NCBI GenBank assembly: GCA_002946415.1
Contig: NJPS01000074.1
Span: 1 to 64,000 of the forward strand
Reading direction: 5' to 3'
Length of the DNA: 64,000 bases
From: Rutstroemia sp. NJR-2017a BVV2
Taxonomy: Eukaryota > Ascomycota > Leotiomycetes > Helotiales > Rutstroemiaceae
Both the position numbers and the translations under genes were made by a program. How positions within the stretch are numbered: position 1 is the stretch's first letter; every line of letters starts with the position of its first letter. Shown one piece after another: positions 38,785 through 49,760 of the stretch. A model generated the notes under the pieces. It saw only the letters and a program-made list of their open reading frames with translations. It searched no databases and was not told the origin of the DNA.

Positions 38785-40253
38785 TGAACATTCGAGTGTA
38801 AAAAATCTGGGAGACAGCCTTGTTTAAAAGCCCTGGCGTCCAGCCCTGGCGTCCCACCCTCCGCTAAGTCGGGACGGGCCATGGCCCTTATCACCGCCAA
38901 ATAATGGGGATTGCGGCTCAAATTTCTCGAAATGGATGACGGGACGAGGATCGCCTCCAGCTTTCTTGACATTGGCCAATGAAATGAAATTCTTCGGATA
39001 TTGGTGTGTACGACCCTTGCAGAATACCCTAGATGTGAGAGGTCCGATTGGCGAGCTGAGGTGGGAATAAACACATTTGTAAGCTTTGGGGGGGCTGAAA
39101 TGCAAGGCTAGACTGGGTTGGAGGCCAGTCGCGTGCAATCGAAGAACAAGAAGAACGCCAAAAGCATTGCAAAAACGTTTCGAAAGCTTCGAACGCTTCG
39201 AACGCTTAGAAACACGAACAATACCCTTAGACTTGTGACTTCATCTGAAATTGGTCTCGGGTAGGTACTTGGAGCGTGTGCAGAACCCGTGGAGAACTCG
39301 TGGAGAACCCGCTTCATTCGGCTACGTATAGCTTGCCCTTTGAGCATCCAGGCCAAGCCACGCTCGTTATTGGCTTGTTCGGTGTCTCCTCTCAGGAATG
39401 TGAGATATTGGTGGCTGGCTGTAAAGATTGGGCTGGATAAAAAAATCTTTCATGGGGAAACAGCCGTTATGTCCGTACGACGTCGGCTGACACATGCGAC
39501 ACAATAGCCGATCGGCTCCAAATGAACGGCATTTTATGATGCGGCAATCATGTTGGCGTACGAGAGTATTATAAGTCCATATAAACCCAGTAAGCTGTCT
39601 GGTACTCGACTAAGAAATATTTCTCTTTCCCTTACGTTATAAATTGCAACAAATCAATCCCACTGAATTTGGCCGATCCCGGCGAGGTATGAGCCTGATA
39701 CATACAAATTTATATATACGAATGTCTCCAACAATCCCATACCTGTGTCTAGTTTGGTGGGTTAAATACATTGTTGTAACTTAGAAATAAACGGGTATTT
39801 CGAGGTAGTAGTACATAAAGGAATCTCTTTAAAGTGTCGAGCTGAAGTGGTGGCAAATTTCTTGAACTGGCGAGGTACATATCGATTCCAAGTGGCTTGC
39901 ATACAATATCTCGTATGAGCCAAACCCAGATCAATTACTACCCTTATTTATGTAAGCATTAATCCCAAAATTCTTAAAGTAAGGTAGTATGAATTTGTCA
40001 AGGATATACAAAAAGGAATAATATCTGCAGTTTATGAAGTGTTGTGTAGCAGGTTTCATTCCGGATCAATCAGGCTGATTCTGAATGCGGAGTAAGTGCA
40101 TATATGATACTAGTTCGACCCCTATTTAATACCTTAACTTTTGAACGCAGTACTTGTATAAAGACTGGTCGATACCAGGTTTTGGCAGTATTATAGCAAC
40201 GACCAGTTTTGGAAAAGTACTGCATCTCATATAATACCTACCTCTCAATCAAT
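38785..40253. other. Intergenic region
   Basis: About 1.5 kb with only short overlapping ORFs that look like chance (38778-39500). A small direct repeat of cttcgaacg lies near 39185-39210. A TATAAAG at 40157-40163 sits about 95 bp upstream of the next ATG and is a plausible core promoter for the secreted protein gene. Confidence 0.5.
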
Positions 40254-40727
40254 ATGCTTCGTCTATATATATTCATCTTTCTTCTTGCTATCGTGTCATC
40301 ATGCGTAGCATATGTTCCACAAGTACCTAGCCAACCGCGTATCCCTCGAAGCCCTGAACCCGAGTATGTTGCCCGCCGCGACGCGCTCGCAACAACTACC
40401 ATACTGACAGCGACAACGACAACCATCTCCTCTACAATACCAACTAAAACTATCGCTGGCTGCAACATCCAAGGAACTGCCGCCCCCGATCTTGCAAAAT
40501 ATTACTTCAGCAGTATGACTCTGGTTAACTCTACTACCTGCCAACTATACTGTGTCGCTATTACCCAATGTGTATCTTATTCGTGGCAGCCGAGTATGGA
40601 CGCTTGTAGCTTTTATCATCAGTGGATTAATGGATTGGTTGAGGAGAATAACGATAGTGGAATCTATTACTCGGATAAATATCCAAGTGATGGGACGAAC
40701 TTTTGCTATGGGGATCATCAGCTTTGA
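40254..40727 (+). CDS. Small secreted cysteine-containing protein, PAN/Apple-like
   Basis: Single exon, 157 aa, starting at the ATG giving MLRLYIFIFLLAIVSSCVAY, a clear signal peptide of about 18 residues. A Thr/Ser-rich linker (residues about 46-65) is followed by a cysteine domain with GCNIQGTAAPD, TTCQLYCVAITQCVSYSW, ACSFYHQW and NFCYGDHQL. The spacing resembles fungal PAN/Apple-type modules, which bind carbohydrate or protein outside the cell. An in-frame ATG 15 codons upstream would hide the signal peptide and is less likely. An RR pair after the proline-rich start (VARRDA) could be a Kex2 site. The role is unknown. Confidence 0.7.
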   Translation: MLRLYIFIFLLAIVSSCVAYVPQVPSQPRIPRSPEPEYVARRDALATTTILTATTTTISSTIPTKTIAGCNIQGTAAPDLAKYYFSSMTLVNSTTCQLYCVAITQCVSYSWQPSMDACSFYHQWINGLVEENNDSGIYYSDKYPSDGTNFCYGDHQL

Positions 40728-41097
40728 TTCTAGGTTGATGGTACTGGATTAGGATACTGAGGAAGTTTGCTTGTTGTGCTGGGGATTGGGGTATTTGTGA
40801 AATAGTGTTACGACTTCCATGCTTGAGACACGTCTGAAGAAATGACAATGTTGCAGTATTGGTAAAGTTGAGAAAATGAGACCTAGTATGTTCAATATGA
40901 GAGAATGCAGCTTAGATTTATGCGCAATTGAGCTATTGCAAATAAATAACCTTTAGCATTTAATGTTCCTGCTACATTTGCAAAACTAAAGAGCCTTTAG
41001 AAACGACGGGACAGTCTGCGTAAGTTACCCGTGTTCACCAGAACTTTACACCTTCTCGAGATTCTAGCACATCACCTCTCCTGACACCCATAAGAAA
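40728..41097. other. Intergenic region
   Basis: No gene or repeat recognised between the convergent secreted-protein and chromodomain genes. It serves as the shared 3' region of both. Confidence 0.5.
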
Positions 41098-41853
41098 CTA
41101 TGTCCTTCTCGCCTCAAACTCCGTAATTCGCTCACGGCTTATGGTAACTCCTTTCACCCAGGAATTCTCTCGCTCCGGTCGTCCCTTCCATTTAACCAAG
41201 TATTCGACCGTTCGCTTCCGTACTCTCTTCTTGAGCAATTGCACACCCAGATGGTTTCCTTGATAGGTCGCATCAAACGCTTCAACGAGCTCTCGGCCAA
41301 TGTCATCTTCTTTAACCCACCAATTCTCTCCGTCTGGGACGCCTCTACACTTCACAAGGTACCAAGTCGTCCTGCCTTGTTTCCACTTGGCAAGCAGCGC
41401 CTCAACCTCACATTTCTCGGCGTCAATTGCAACAGGTGGGTCTCCTACTCCTTGACTGCCACACGGCGGCTGTGTTACTGTGCTTTCCATGCGCCCTGGT
41501 CCAGCTATCGGTATCCTTCTGTGAGCACCCTTGGCGGAGACGGTGGTTGGTGATCCACTGGTATTCACGGAATCACCGTCTAGACAATTAGGGCTTCCCC
41601 GCTTGGAGGCTGTACTTTCAGACCTTCGCGCTGAAGCCAAGTCCTCCAGGGGCTCCATGGCGGAAAGAGTGTCGCCAATAGTCGAAATAGCTTTCGTATT
41701 CTTGCTGTCGATTGCGAGCATAACAGCGTCTGTATCCTAGTTAGAGCCAGCTCCCCAAAATGCTAGTTGTTCCAACGTACTCTGAGTAGGGGCCATGTCT
41801 TCAACAGAACTTCTGTCTTCCAATAGATAGACCTTTTCTTTGTTGAGGCTCAT
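41098..41853 (-). CDS. Protein with two tandem chromodomain-like modules
   Basis: Two exons (41853-41781 and 41729-41098) give 234 aa; the 51 bp intron starts GTACGT, has a CTAAC branch site and ends ACAG. After a Ser/Thr-rich first half, two related modules follow: EVEALLAKWKQGRTTWYLVK...NWWVKEDDI and LLKKRVRKRTVEYLVKWKG...NSWVKGVTI. The (W/E)YLVKxxG and W(V) positions are those of chromodomains, which bind methylated histone tails. Chromodomains also occur at the end of Gypsy integrases, but no pol sequence lies next to it. The start is uncertain: frame evidence continues upstream into a C2H2-like segment (41870-42445), so this may be the 3' part of a longer, damaged gene. Confidence 0.6.
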
Positions 41854-41869
41854 ACTTGGACTGATGTGA

Positions 41870-42445
41870 TGCTGTATGCGTTCGGAGACGCCATCGCTGA
41901 GTTCGGAGAGATGCTGGCTATAGATGGGCAAAGTGATTCATCTCTAATGCGTGGGACAACCGGTTGAGAGAAAAGCTGAGGATCAATGCATATAAGCGGG
42001 TCAGTAGGTCCACAAGTGCCAGCACCATCTATACTCGACGCTGGGCTGGAATACCGAGTAACTTCGCGACTGGAGCTCGTGGATATTGTCGTTGGAGACT
42101 TAGTGACATCCGAACCACTAGACTCAAGGTCTTCAGCCGAATAATTGACAAAGTTGTAATTCGGTGTCTCACACCAAGGCTCAGATATAATCTCGTGGCA
42201 TCCCGGCTGGCCAGGCTTAGGATCAAGGACAGCGGCGCAGCTTGCCTTGAACGGTATCCGATTTTCCTTCTTGAGTATCTAGCTAGTTCCCTGTGCCAAA
42301 TAGACGCTTCTTCCTCGAGCTAGGCATCGGAATCTATGGCCATCTTGGAGGTGTTCGCGCAGATCTTGGGGCGATTCAAATGCACAAGGTTCAGTGCATA
42401 AAGAATACAGGCACAGGACGGGTTTACTGAAATCAATGCCCTTGA
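41870..42445 (-). pseudogene. Upstream remnant with C2H2 zinc-finger-like segment, cut by an LTR
   Basis: On the minus strand, 42420-42330 reads CTEPCAFESPQDLREH followed by LQDGH, fitting one C2H2 finger. From about 42190 to 41880 a different frame stays open with a Ser/Thr-rich, coding-like sequence (NYNFVNYSAEDLESSGSDV) ending at a possible splice donor near 41855. No start codon or continuous frame links these parts. At 42446 a family B LTR begins. Most likely these were the 5' exons of the chromodomain gene, damaged by LTR insertion. Confidence 0.45.
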
Positions 42446-42760
42446 TGTCCTATCCATAATTACACAACGGACTTGGGGTCAAGTCCATTTGTTTCCCACC
42501 CAAATTTTTAGCGCGGATTTGCCAAGGAGGTCAAGTCCATTTAGATCAAGTCTATTTAGATCCAGTTCTACCTCTTATATAGGCGCCCTTTTGGCGTATA
42601 AAAGGCGCGCACGGGCCCAGAGGTGGCTCGGCGCGACTGGGGCCGACGTTTACTTTATTTATAAAAGGTTTGTTTATAAAAGAGAGTTATATAATATCGA
42701 TAATAAGTTAAGTTCCCTTTAATATTTATATTATCTAAGTGCGACGGTTTGGCCCTCCAA
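42446..42760 (+). mobile_element. Solo LTR-like copy of family B, little RIP damage
   Basis: Starts tgtcctatccataattac, which aligns with the reverse complement of the outer end of 5850-6160. The blocks gtcaagtccatttg, ccaaatttttagc and tttgccaaggaggtcaagtc match as well. It contains TATA-like sequences (cttatatagg, gtataaaagg) expected of an LTR promoter. No internal retroelement sequence follows. The right edge is approximate. Confidence 0.65.
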
Positions 42761-43366
42761 ATGCGGGTGGTTATCTTCTGAGCCTAAGGTCTCTTGCCCG
42801 CCACGTAGTCTGGTTATAACAGTTACCCGACCTAGCCTGATCGGGTTCAAAAAGTTTAAAGGTAACCTGTTGATACCGATGCGCATCCTACACCTGATGT
42901 AGGGGTTGTGTTCGTATCAGCCTCAACCTAAAGACAGCAATATTAATTGGCGGTGCGCGCTGCGCACACCGATGCCCCGAAACGTGGGTAGAAGAGATTG
43001 GTGGAGGCTGGCTGTCCAGCTCGAAAGTACCTAATAATATTGCAGATAATTAGCCCCGTGACTACCGCAAGCGAATAATCGTCTTTAAAGGGCACAATAT
43101 TGAGGAGCGGGAAATCTTCTGTCCCGGTACCTCGCTAACCTATCTCGTTCACACCAAGACACTAGACCAAGTTCTGTGGCTGCAATTCGGACGCACCTTC
43201 GCGTTTCTTTTTTCCTGCTGGCGTGCAGGATTTGTCGCTCCTTGAGCTGCTGCTGCCTGGAGGTATTAATTATAAATATAAATCCCTCGTAAGCCATCTT
43301 TGCGATCGGTAAGTACGACAGTTGAGGCTACACGTCTCCTTCGATATATCCAAGCAACCTTTCAAA
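42761..43366. other. Intergenic region with a small hairpin and promoter
   Basis: Around 42868-42925 tgatac and gtatca enclose ctaca and tgtag, a nested imperfect hairpin. A TATA-like tataaatataaa near 43270 lies about 95 bp before the next ATG. No gene supported. Confidence 0.4.
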
Positions 43367-45004
43367 ATGTATTTAACCTTGTCCAGTATCTGCTTCTTCG
43401 TTACGATAAGCCAGTGCCAGCTGACACCTGGCAATGGTCCCAATGGTCCCATGGCTGAATTCACCGACGCTACCGGCCGCACAGCTTTACTATGGAGCTC
43501 CGTTGGCCTCGCAGTCGTGACATCTCTGTTGCAAGGTCTGGTGACGACCATTGTTGCCGTGGCTGTAGATCAGGGCATGTGGACGTTTCGTTTCCGCATC
43601 GCCCGCTTCGAACATTGGTGGTGGACAATCATTTCTACGTTGCTCGCCGTCTCATTTGCCTTGATCGTCTTGTCGTTCCTCGCTGGTAACAACAACGACT
43701 CACTTGGTGTTCTGGCTCTGTCTACAGCAACGACAATTTCGATTGTTCGATATGCATTACCAGCCTGGCGAAATCGTAGATTTATTGAGAATCGCTGGCT
43801 AGCATGGACTGGAAACAGCAGATCGGCTATTCGGGCGATCTATAAGGACATGTGTGGCGATGCAACGGCTTGGAAACGAATGGCCAATGAACCTGGAACG
43901 AACAGAATTCTGTCCACGGCCTCGGATGTTTGGGGGTTTGCGCTAAAACCACCAAAGGGACTGTGGCAGGATCCTACAGCACTGCTAGAGAAGTTTGGAG
44001 AAAATAAAGGGTCTTTGATATACAGCCCGGCCTGGCCTATAGGACCGTGCGTGTATGATGATGGTCTTGAGGCTGACACTGGCGATGTATCTCTTCTATG
44101 GGGAGAGAGGGAAGGTTTCCGACGACGTGTCTCGAGAGCTGTCAATAGCTTGCCCATCAGTTTATTGGCTTCCCGCCCGTTTACAGTTGATGGGTACAAT
44201 GGTGAAGGCCTTTGCCTTGCATTCGGGCTTTTAGGACGCAACAAAGGTCTGCGACCAGCACAATACGTCTTTGATCTCGACGACGCACTCAAAATGAGGC
44301 GAGGAATCATACGCAACAGAGAGCACACTCGCATCAGCGCGGAGCTCGAAAATTCCTCTACGTGGTCTCCTAGGCCCAACAAAGTCATGCGGTCATACTA
44401 CGCCAAATCCGTCAATGAGCAATACGGCACCCTTTCTCAAGACTTCCGCAATGTCGCTACGGAACTATCGCTCATCTTTCTTGACATCCAAGAGAAGGCG
44501 CTGCGCACATGGCTCCGACTTAATCTAGACCAGCAATCAATGGATGTCAATAAGTGGATGTCATGTCGCCCCGTGCCACTGGAGTCACGTCCGAGAGCCA
44601 CGCCAGAGCAACTGCATACGCTATATCGCGCGAGCTACACATCTATGATTATCAGCCTCAACTACTTCGCACCTGGAGGAACGACGAGCAGCACGCGTAC
44701 GAATATGGGTATGCCTGTGCGGCCGGACTTAATATGTTTCGCGCTACTTTGGCTGGCAAATCATACTGTAAAGCTGGATCCGAAAACAGGTAGATATATC
44801 GAGGGACCAGGTGTCGAGGCGCCGGAGTGGTGGAATCAGAATTGGGTGAAAGGGCGGCTGGGGACAGAGTATGCGGGATTGAAGGAGGGGTGGAGAGAGC
44901 CTGCGGCGTGGTTGTTGGGTCTTAAAGGATTTCCTGCTGAGTTGGATATAGGAAGATGGCCCGAGTGGCCAGATCTCAAATATATTTCTTCATATACTTC
45001 TTGA
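43367..45004 (+). CDS. Fungal membrane protein of unknown function
   Basis: Single exon, 545 aa. The ATG chosen gives MYLTLSSICFFVTISQCQ, a signal peptide or first membrane anchor; the frame is open 15 codons further up with another ATG. Hydrophobic segments follow at about 45-70 (LLWSSVGLAVVTSLLQGL), 85-110 (TIISTLLAVSFALIVLSFLA) and 115-130. The remaining 400 residues are soluble-like, with Trp-rich end motifs (GPGVEAPEWWNQNW, WPEWPDLKY). This build is common in lineage-specific fungal families with no assigned role, and I cannot give it a function. Codon use and GC content look normal, and no disruption is seen. Confidence 0.75.
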   Translation: MYLTLSSICFFVTISQCQLTPGNGPNGPMAEFTDATGRTALLWSSVGLAVVTSLLQGLVTTIVAVAVDQGMWTFRFRIARFEHWWWTIISTLLAVSFALIVLSFLAGNNNDSLGVLALSTATTISIVRYALPAWRNRRFIENRWLAWTGNSRSAIRAIYKDMCGDATAWKRMANEPGTNRILSTASDVWGFALKPPKGLWQDPTALLEKFGENKGSLIYSPAWPIGPCVYDDGLEADTGDVSLLWGEREGFRRRVSRAVNSLPISLLASRPFTVDGYNGEGLCLAFGLLGRNKGLRPAQYVFDLDDALKMRRGIIRNREHTRISAELENSSTWSPRPNKVMRSYYAKSVNEQYGTLSQDFRNVATELSLIFLDIQEKALRTWLRLNLDQQSMDVNKWMSCRPVPLESRPRATPEQLHTLYRASYTSMIISLNYFAPGGTTSSTRTNMGMPVRPDLICFALLWLANHTVKLDPKTGRYIEGPGVEAPEWWNQNWVKGRLGTEYAGLKEGWREPAAWLLGLKGFPAELDIGRWPEWPDLKYISSYTS

Positions 45005-45487
45005 AAATATAAAGCAAATTAATCAATCTATTAAAATAACTAAATATAGTTATAACTAATTACAAAAATACAGTTGATTATAATACTTAAAGAATATATT
45101 TGTTGGGATAATAACCAACTCCCGTATATTTAATATTGGTATAATCTCCACCACTTTATATAAATATAATTTGTAATTAGTTTACAATATTGCACTATAT
45201 TAGATACTTATAAATAAGGGTTTATATATCTACTTAGATAGAAATCAAGAATGATTGAACCACTGAATTTAGCTATACTAATTAAGGAAACATAATTCGT
45301 TATATAGATCTTTGTTCTCCTATCCCACTGCTATCCCATCACTGTCCTACTGGCCTTCAGCCAGAGTTCCTGGTGGGACATCAGTGGGAACATGTGACTA
45401 CCCACATACAGGTTCTACTGTGATCAACCAATCACTGAGCCTAAGGTCCTGTATGGTCACATGTTCTCAGAAGCCCTGTAACAATAA
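45005..45487. other. AT-rich spacer with an inverted repeat
   Basis: 45005-45300 is AT-rich without genes. At 45388-45412 and 45448-45466 imperfect inverted arms (gaacatgtga..cacatacagg and cctgtatgg tcacatgttc) could fold into a hairpin just beyond the stop codon of the lectin gene on the other strand. It may act in its 3' UTR or be a small repeat. Confidence 0.45.
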
Positions 45488-46647
45488 TCAAGCAGGAGGA
45501 AGAGCATTCTTGCCTAATTGCGACCTTTGTGCTGAATTCCACACCCACTCGCTTACAGCACTAACATATGCTCCATTCTGAAAGTACAGACGAAGATCGG
45601 GCCCGCCACTAGCGAAACTGCCCCAACTGATGATAGCGACCTCCGAGCCCTGGATAACTGGAGTGATGGTTCCTTTGTCGTGGTAGCCTTTACCGTGATC
45701 CCAGCAGACTTGCCAGATGCTGTTGTCCGAGTTGACAAAATAGACCCGCATGTAGATGGAGCTATCGCCGGCCCCAAAGCTTGTGGCTGCAATAGCGGTG
45801 CGTGGAGGCGCCTTGTCGAAGATGGTGTACAGATCCGGGTACCAGCCTTTGTGCGGGTCGTAAGCTCTTTGGACGAGTTTAAGCTCGTCGGTTTGGAACC
45901 AGATTCTGTGTACAGATTTTCATAAATTAGTATGTGTATAGCAATGCTTCCGGGTGGAGGTACGTACCGGATGCTCGGGCCATTGTAATCGGTATAGCGG
46001 AAGGAGGTAGCTCCGATACCAGTACCGGGGAGAGCAGCTCCAAGGTTGGTGCCCTCCTTCCAGCCATCGCCTAGGTTGCAGGTTAATACAAGACACTGGA
46101 GCATTGCGATTCAACATACCATTCCACATATACTCCTGGATTGTGTTATCTAACTTCTGGCTGTAAATCCGCAGCTGCAGCGCATCCGTTCCCGCCAGGA
46201 ATACGGCAGCGATGCGAGAATAGGGGGCAACCTGGAACTTGGCACTGTCAAGGCCGCCGTTGTACCACCCTGACCCAGAGTCGTAGGCAAATTCCTGAAG
46301 GGTATTTCCTTCTGTGAGAGTATACACACGTATCTCCATATGGTTAGTCTAGAGCACAGCGTATGACAGATCAAAACATACATTATTTAGTTCTTTGGAA
46401 GTTGCGGCCACGGGGCTGTAGAGCTTAGCCTTGCCGATGACATTCTTTTCGGTACCGTTGGCCCAGCCATCTTCGTAAAGACTTTCACGAATATTGCCGT
46501 GGGTATCCTGGAAATAAACGCGCAGATGATTGGTCGAGTTGACCGCGGCGATGTCGGTGCCTATATATGTCAGATCGAAATAGGAAGTGATATGAGTATT
46601 GGCTTCAACGTACGAAAGAGGACTTGCTGCGCTCCAGCAGTAGACAT
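45488..46647 (-). CDS. Fucose-specific lectin, AAL/AFL family
   Basis: Five exons on the minus strand (46647-46614, 46560-46382, 46333-46120, 46070-45968, 45905-45488) give 315 aa, the length of the family (six-bladed beta-propeller, about 310-315 aa). Introns are 53, 48, 49 and 62 bp with GT-AG ends. Blade repeats are visible: [100 protein letters not shown]. Arg, Glu and Trp positions that bind fucose recur in each blade. No signal peptide, as in other members. These lectins bind fucosylated glycans and are linked with defence against fungus-eating animals or with host adhesion. A TATA-like box (ATATAAAACT, 46761-46772 reversed) lies about 115 bp upstream. Confidence 0.9.
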
Positions 46648-46772
46648 TGTTTGAGAACTTAGTTTGGAAACTTGGTTTGGGACTTGGATTATCTTCTTAA
46701 CTCTCGGTGATTGAGGCGTGCTCGAGATGATGGAAGTAAGTTGATGGCTGGCTTGTCTCGAGTTTTATATAT

Positions 46773-49760
46773 GAATTTAGGCCATCAGATAAACAAGCGA
46801 AAGAGTCTTTTGCATGTGATGCAAATTATATTCCCCCCTTGTTTCGTTTTGTCACATTGTATGACCAGTCCATTATGCATCTCCACCGAACTGGTATGCA
46901 TATATGTATGTGTTGAACTAAAAGTGACCCCATTTCTAGGAAGTGACTTAGTCTTAAAGTATGCCTTGTTTACTGCGGCTATCATAGGCTCAGATGGTCG
47001 AATCTGCGCCACAATGCAAAGGCTTGGGTGACAATAGTGATAGGGAAGGAGAAAAGAAAAGAAAAAGGAGAATAGTATTGTCTGCGTTTCCCAAATGGCC
47101 TTTGGGCATCAGTCCCCAGCAAAAGTTAATCGTAGTAAAGCTTCATTCATTATTCAGGACCCAAAATCACCAAATAGCGATGTAGTTACAGGATGGTCGA
47201 GCTGCAACAGAAAGCTCTGCGGACCTGGTCTTGAGCATTCGTCAAATCAGCTTATCGCTGCTCCGTAGCCGAGGTTGGTGATTTTGAGGATAGGGTAGAA
47301 TCATCATTTCCTTTCAATGTTACACTGAGCGGGGGCGTAACACAAGGCCAATATATTGATGCTGTGTTGTCATTGATGCTGTGTTGCTGTGCTGAAGGAG
47401 ATGAGAGGCTTTGGCAGTGAACAATTAGGTAATGCATACTGCGACATATCTCAAAAGCATCTTAGGATAATAGAAGCAAACTACATGATTGGAGAAAGAA
47501 ACCTAGTAGTGATACAGAGAAATCTGGTACAGCTGAAAAGTCTATAAAAAAATGGGAAAAAGTTATATTGTAAAGCAAAGCCAAGTATAATATTATAAAA
47601 AAGACTACTAAAGGCTTTGATTAACTCACTTTACATTCGGATATTTGCTAGCGTTTTAGCCTGCAGTATTGTACTACCTTTATTTCGAGCTATTGATCAG
47701 CACCAGAGATGTGCCAAGGCTGATTTTTCTGCACTCAACAGCTTAGTCTTGCATCAGTATATATTCTATACAATCTCAACCAATCCAAATTGCAACATCC
47801 CAATCTGCGGCTGATTATACGGACAGTAATCGCTTGCACGTCAGCCTAATAGCTACCTAGGTAGCTGAACTAGCTGCACTAGTGCCTAATTGGCAAGTAG
47901 GATGCCCGAGATCGACAATCATGGAATTATACTAGTCAAAATTGTTGCTCCTCCTATCAGCATAACCAGATCGTTTATAACCTAATACGTAATACAGCAC
48001 ACCAAAATTACTGGTAAGAAGGTAGTTCACAGCGGTACAAAGTCAACAGCTTCATTCCTAAGAGATATGGATTCCACACAGTCTCCGAGGGGGTTCTAAG
48101 AGATATACTGAGCCTGGCCGCACGCAAAACCTTAGATGAATCAATAACGTATACAGCCCTTATCGTTTCCAAATATTCTCATCACCCAGTTAGGCTATAT
48201 GTACACTTGTGCTCACATTACCGCTGCGATAAGTTTACAGGCAATTAAATGATTCCACTCAGGAAGGAAATCCAAATGAAATGCTATAGAGTAGAAAAGT
48301 ACCTTTGAATTAGAACGGAATTATTTCTCGGCAAGAGTAAAGATAGCGGTTAGCTGGCGGAGACCCATATTGCAATTCTTAAATTTGAGAAGGGTTAGAA
48401 GTTCCACAGCATATGTTAAATCTAAAAAGTTCCGCCACTTCTAGGAAGTAACTGTAGCAGTATATAACTAATAATTTTCAGTCTTACAATACAAGATGTA
48501 ACTTGCGAAGGATATAATGGAACAGTACGGACCTGTAGGTGCGGGGTAGCCAAGAAGCAGAGTTATGCATATCATACATTAGTTTGAGTAGATCATCATA
48601 TCCAGTTACCCTGCGCGGTTTAGCGAGCTGTTAACCGATATCCCCACTCAAAGCACGGGTAGACGAGTTGGATGTACGGAAGGGGGTTTCCATAATTCGT
48701 GCAACAGTAGGGGTGTTTCTGCCACTATTATTAATCTATATACAGTAAAAACTTGCTGTTTTAATATAGAGGATATACATGTCCCATATTGAGGTGTTTG
48801 TTGTGATGATGATGATGATGATGGAAGATTATGGAATTAAAGCAGCAGCAAAATTCTGCACCGCCTTTGTTGCACGAATTATGGAAACCCCCTTCCGTAC
48901 TTGTAACAGCTTTCAATACTTTCCCTAAACAAGCTCCCTGTTTTGGCCGTATTTCAACTTTTATGAGTTCCTCAGTCATTCTCTACAGTACCGTTCAGGT
49001 CTCCACTCTTATGGCTAACTTGATATTTGATTGCTTTGCATCGACCTCCTCGCCAACCTCCCCACGGTAGCTGGGGAAAGCTGAAATCCGCTCAAGATGC
49101 GGCAAAACTAAGAGTACACGAAAAACTACAGTTCCTCCACGCCATTCGCGACGGTGGTTACAGCAAAGAAAAGGACATTGAACCGCGGACATTCCATCAC
49201 TGCTATTCAGCCCCCTGAGATGGTCCTACGCCAGTAAGGTTCCGAATAATCTCCCAACTTCAAGCTCACCTGTCTGTCACAGCCTTGTTCTTCTTGTGCA
49301 ACCACACGAAACACGAGGCTTTCTTGGCAAGGCGAAACCACCTGTTCTAGGGAGAGCCATTTTCAGATACGATGGGTTTCAGTGCTGGACAAGGACATGA
49401 GATTGGAAACCTAGACATTTTAAAAGAGCCACGAAGCCACTGTTACTGCTTCCCAACCGCCCAACCGCCCAACCGCCACGAAAACAGGTTCTCTGTTGTT
49501 GCGGGATAAAGCGAGCGACATACTATTCATTGATGGTGAGGGATTTGAAGCATTTTCTCGAGGCTGTGTACCTGTCCAGCTGCAGGTACCTGTTCTCCCC
49601 CAAAATCTGACATTCTCCCTCCCAGTCCTTATATTGAGAATGCCATTCTAGTAACTTATATATTTACCTAATTTGCTAGAACTTTCGGTAAGCTTTTATA
49701 AAAAAAACCTGGGTCCTCCACCGCGAGAAATCTTACAACTATTTTTCTTCAACAAACAAT
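46773..49760. other. Long intergenic region
   Basis: About 3 kb without a supported gene. Short ORFs are scattered and unrelated. It holds a perfect 33 bp inverted repeat (48674-48706 and 48868-48900), a short GAT microsatellite near 48805, and a triple ccaaccgc near 49455. 47500-47700 is AT-rich. Confidence 0.5.
48674..48900. repeat. Foldback element with perfect 33 bp inverted arms
   Basis: gtacggaagggggtttccat and the next 13 bases at 48674-48706 are exactly reverse-complemented at 48868-48900. The similarity fades inward over about 12 more bases. The 161 bp between contains a GAT microsatellite. It could be a MITE-like foldback element or a hairpin transcript. No target duplication seen. 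Confidence 0.8.

Noticed and set aside
42840..42900. tRNA-like GGTTCAAA box
   Set aside because: No matching A box or cloverleaf around it.
43840..44388. 182-residue minus-strand ORF
   Set aside because: Antisense to the 545 aa membrane protein gene and without recognisable content.
46349..46381. A 33 bp intron in the lectin gene
   Set aside because: Too short for a fungal intron; extending the acceptor to 46334 gives 48 bp with a CTAAC branch site and a better blade sequence.
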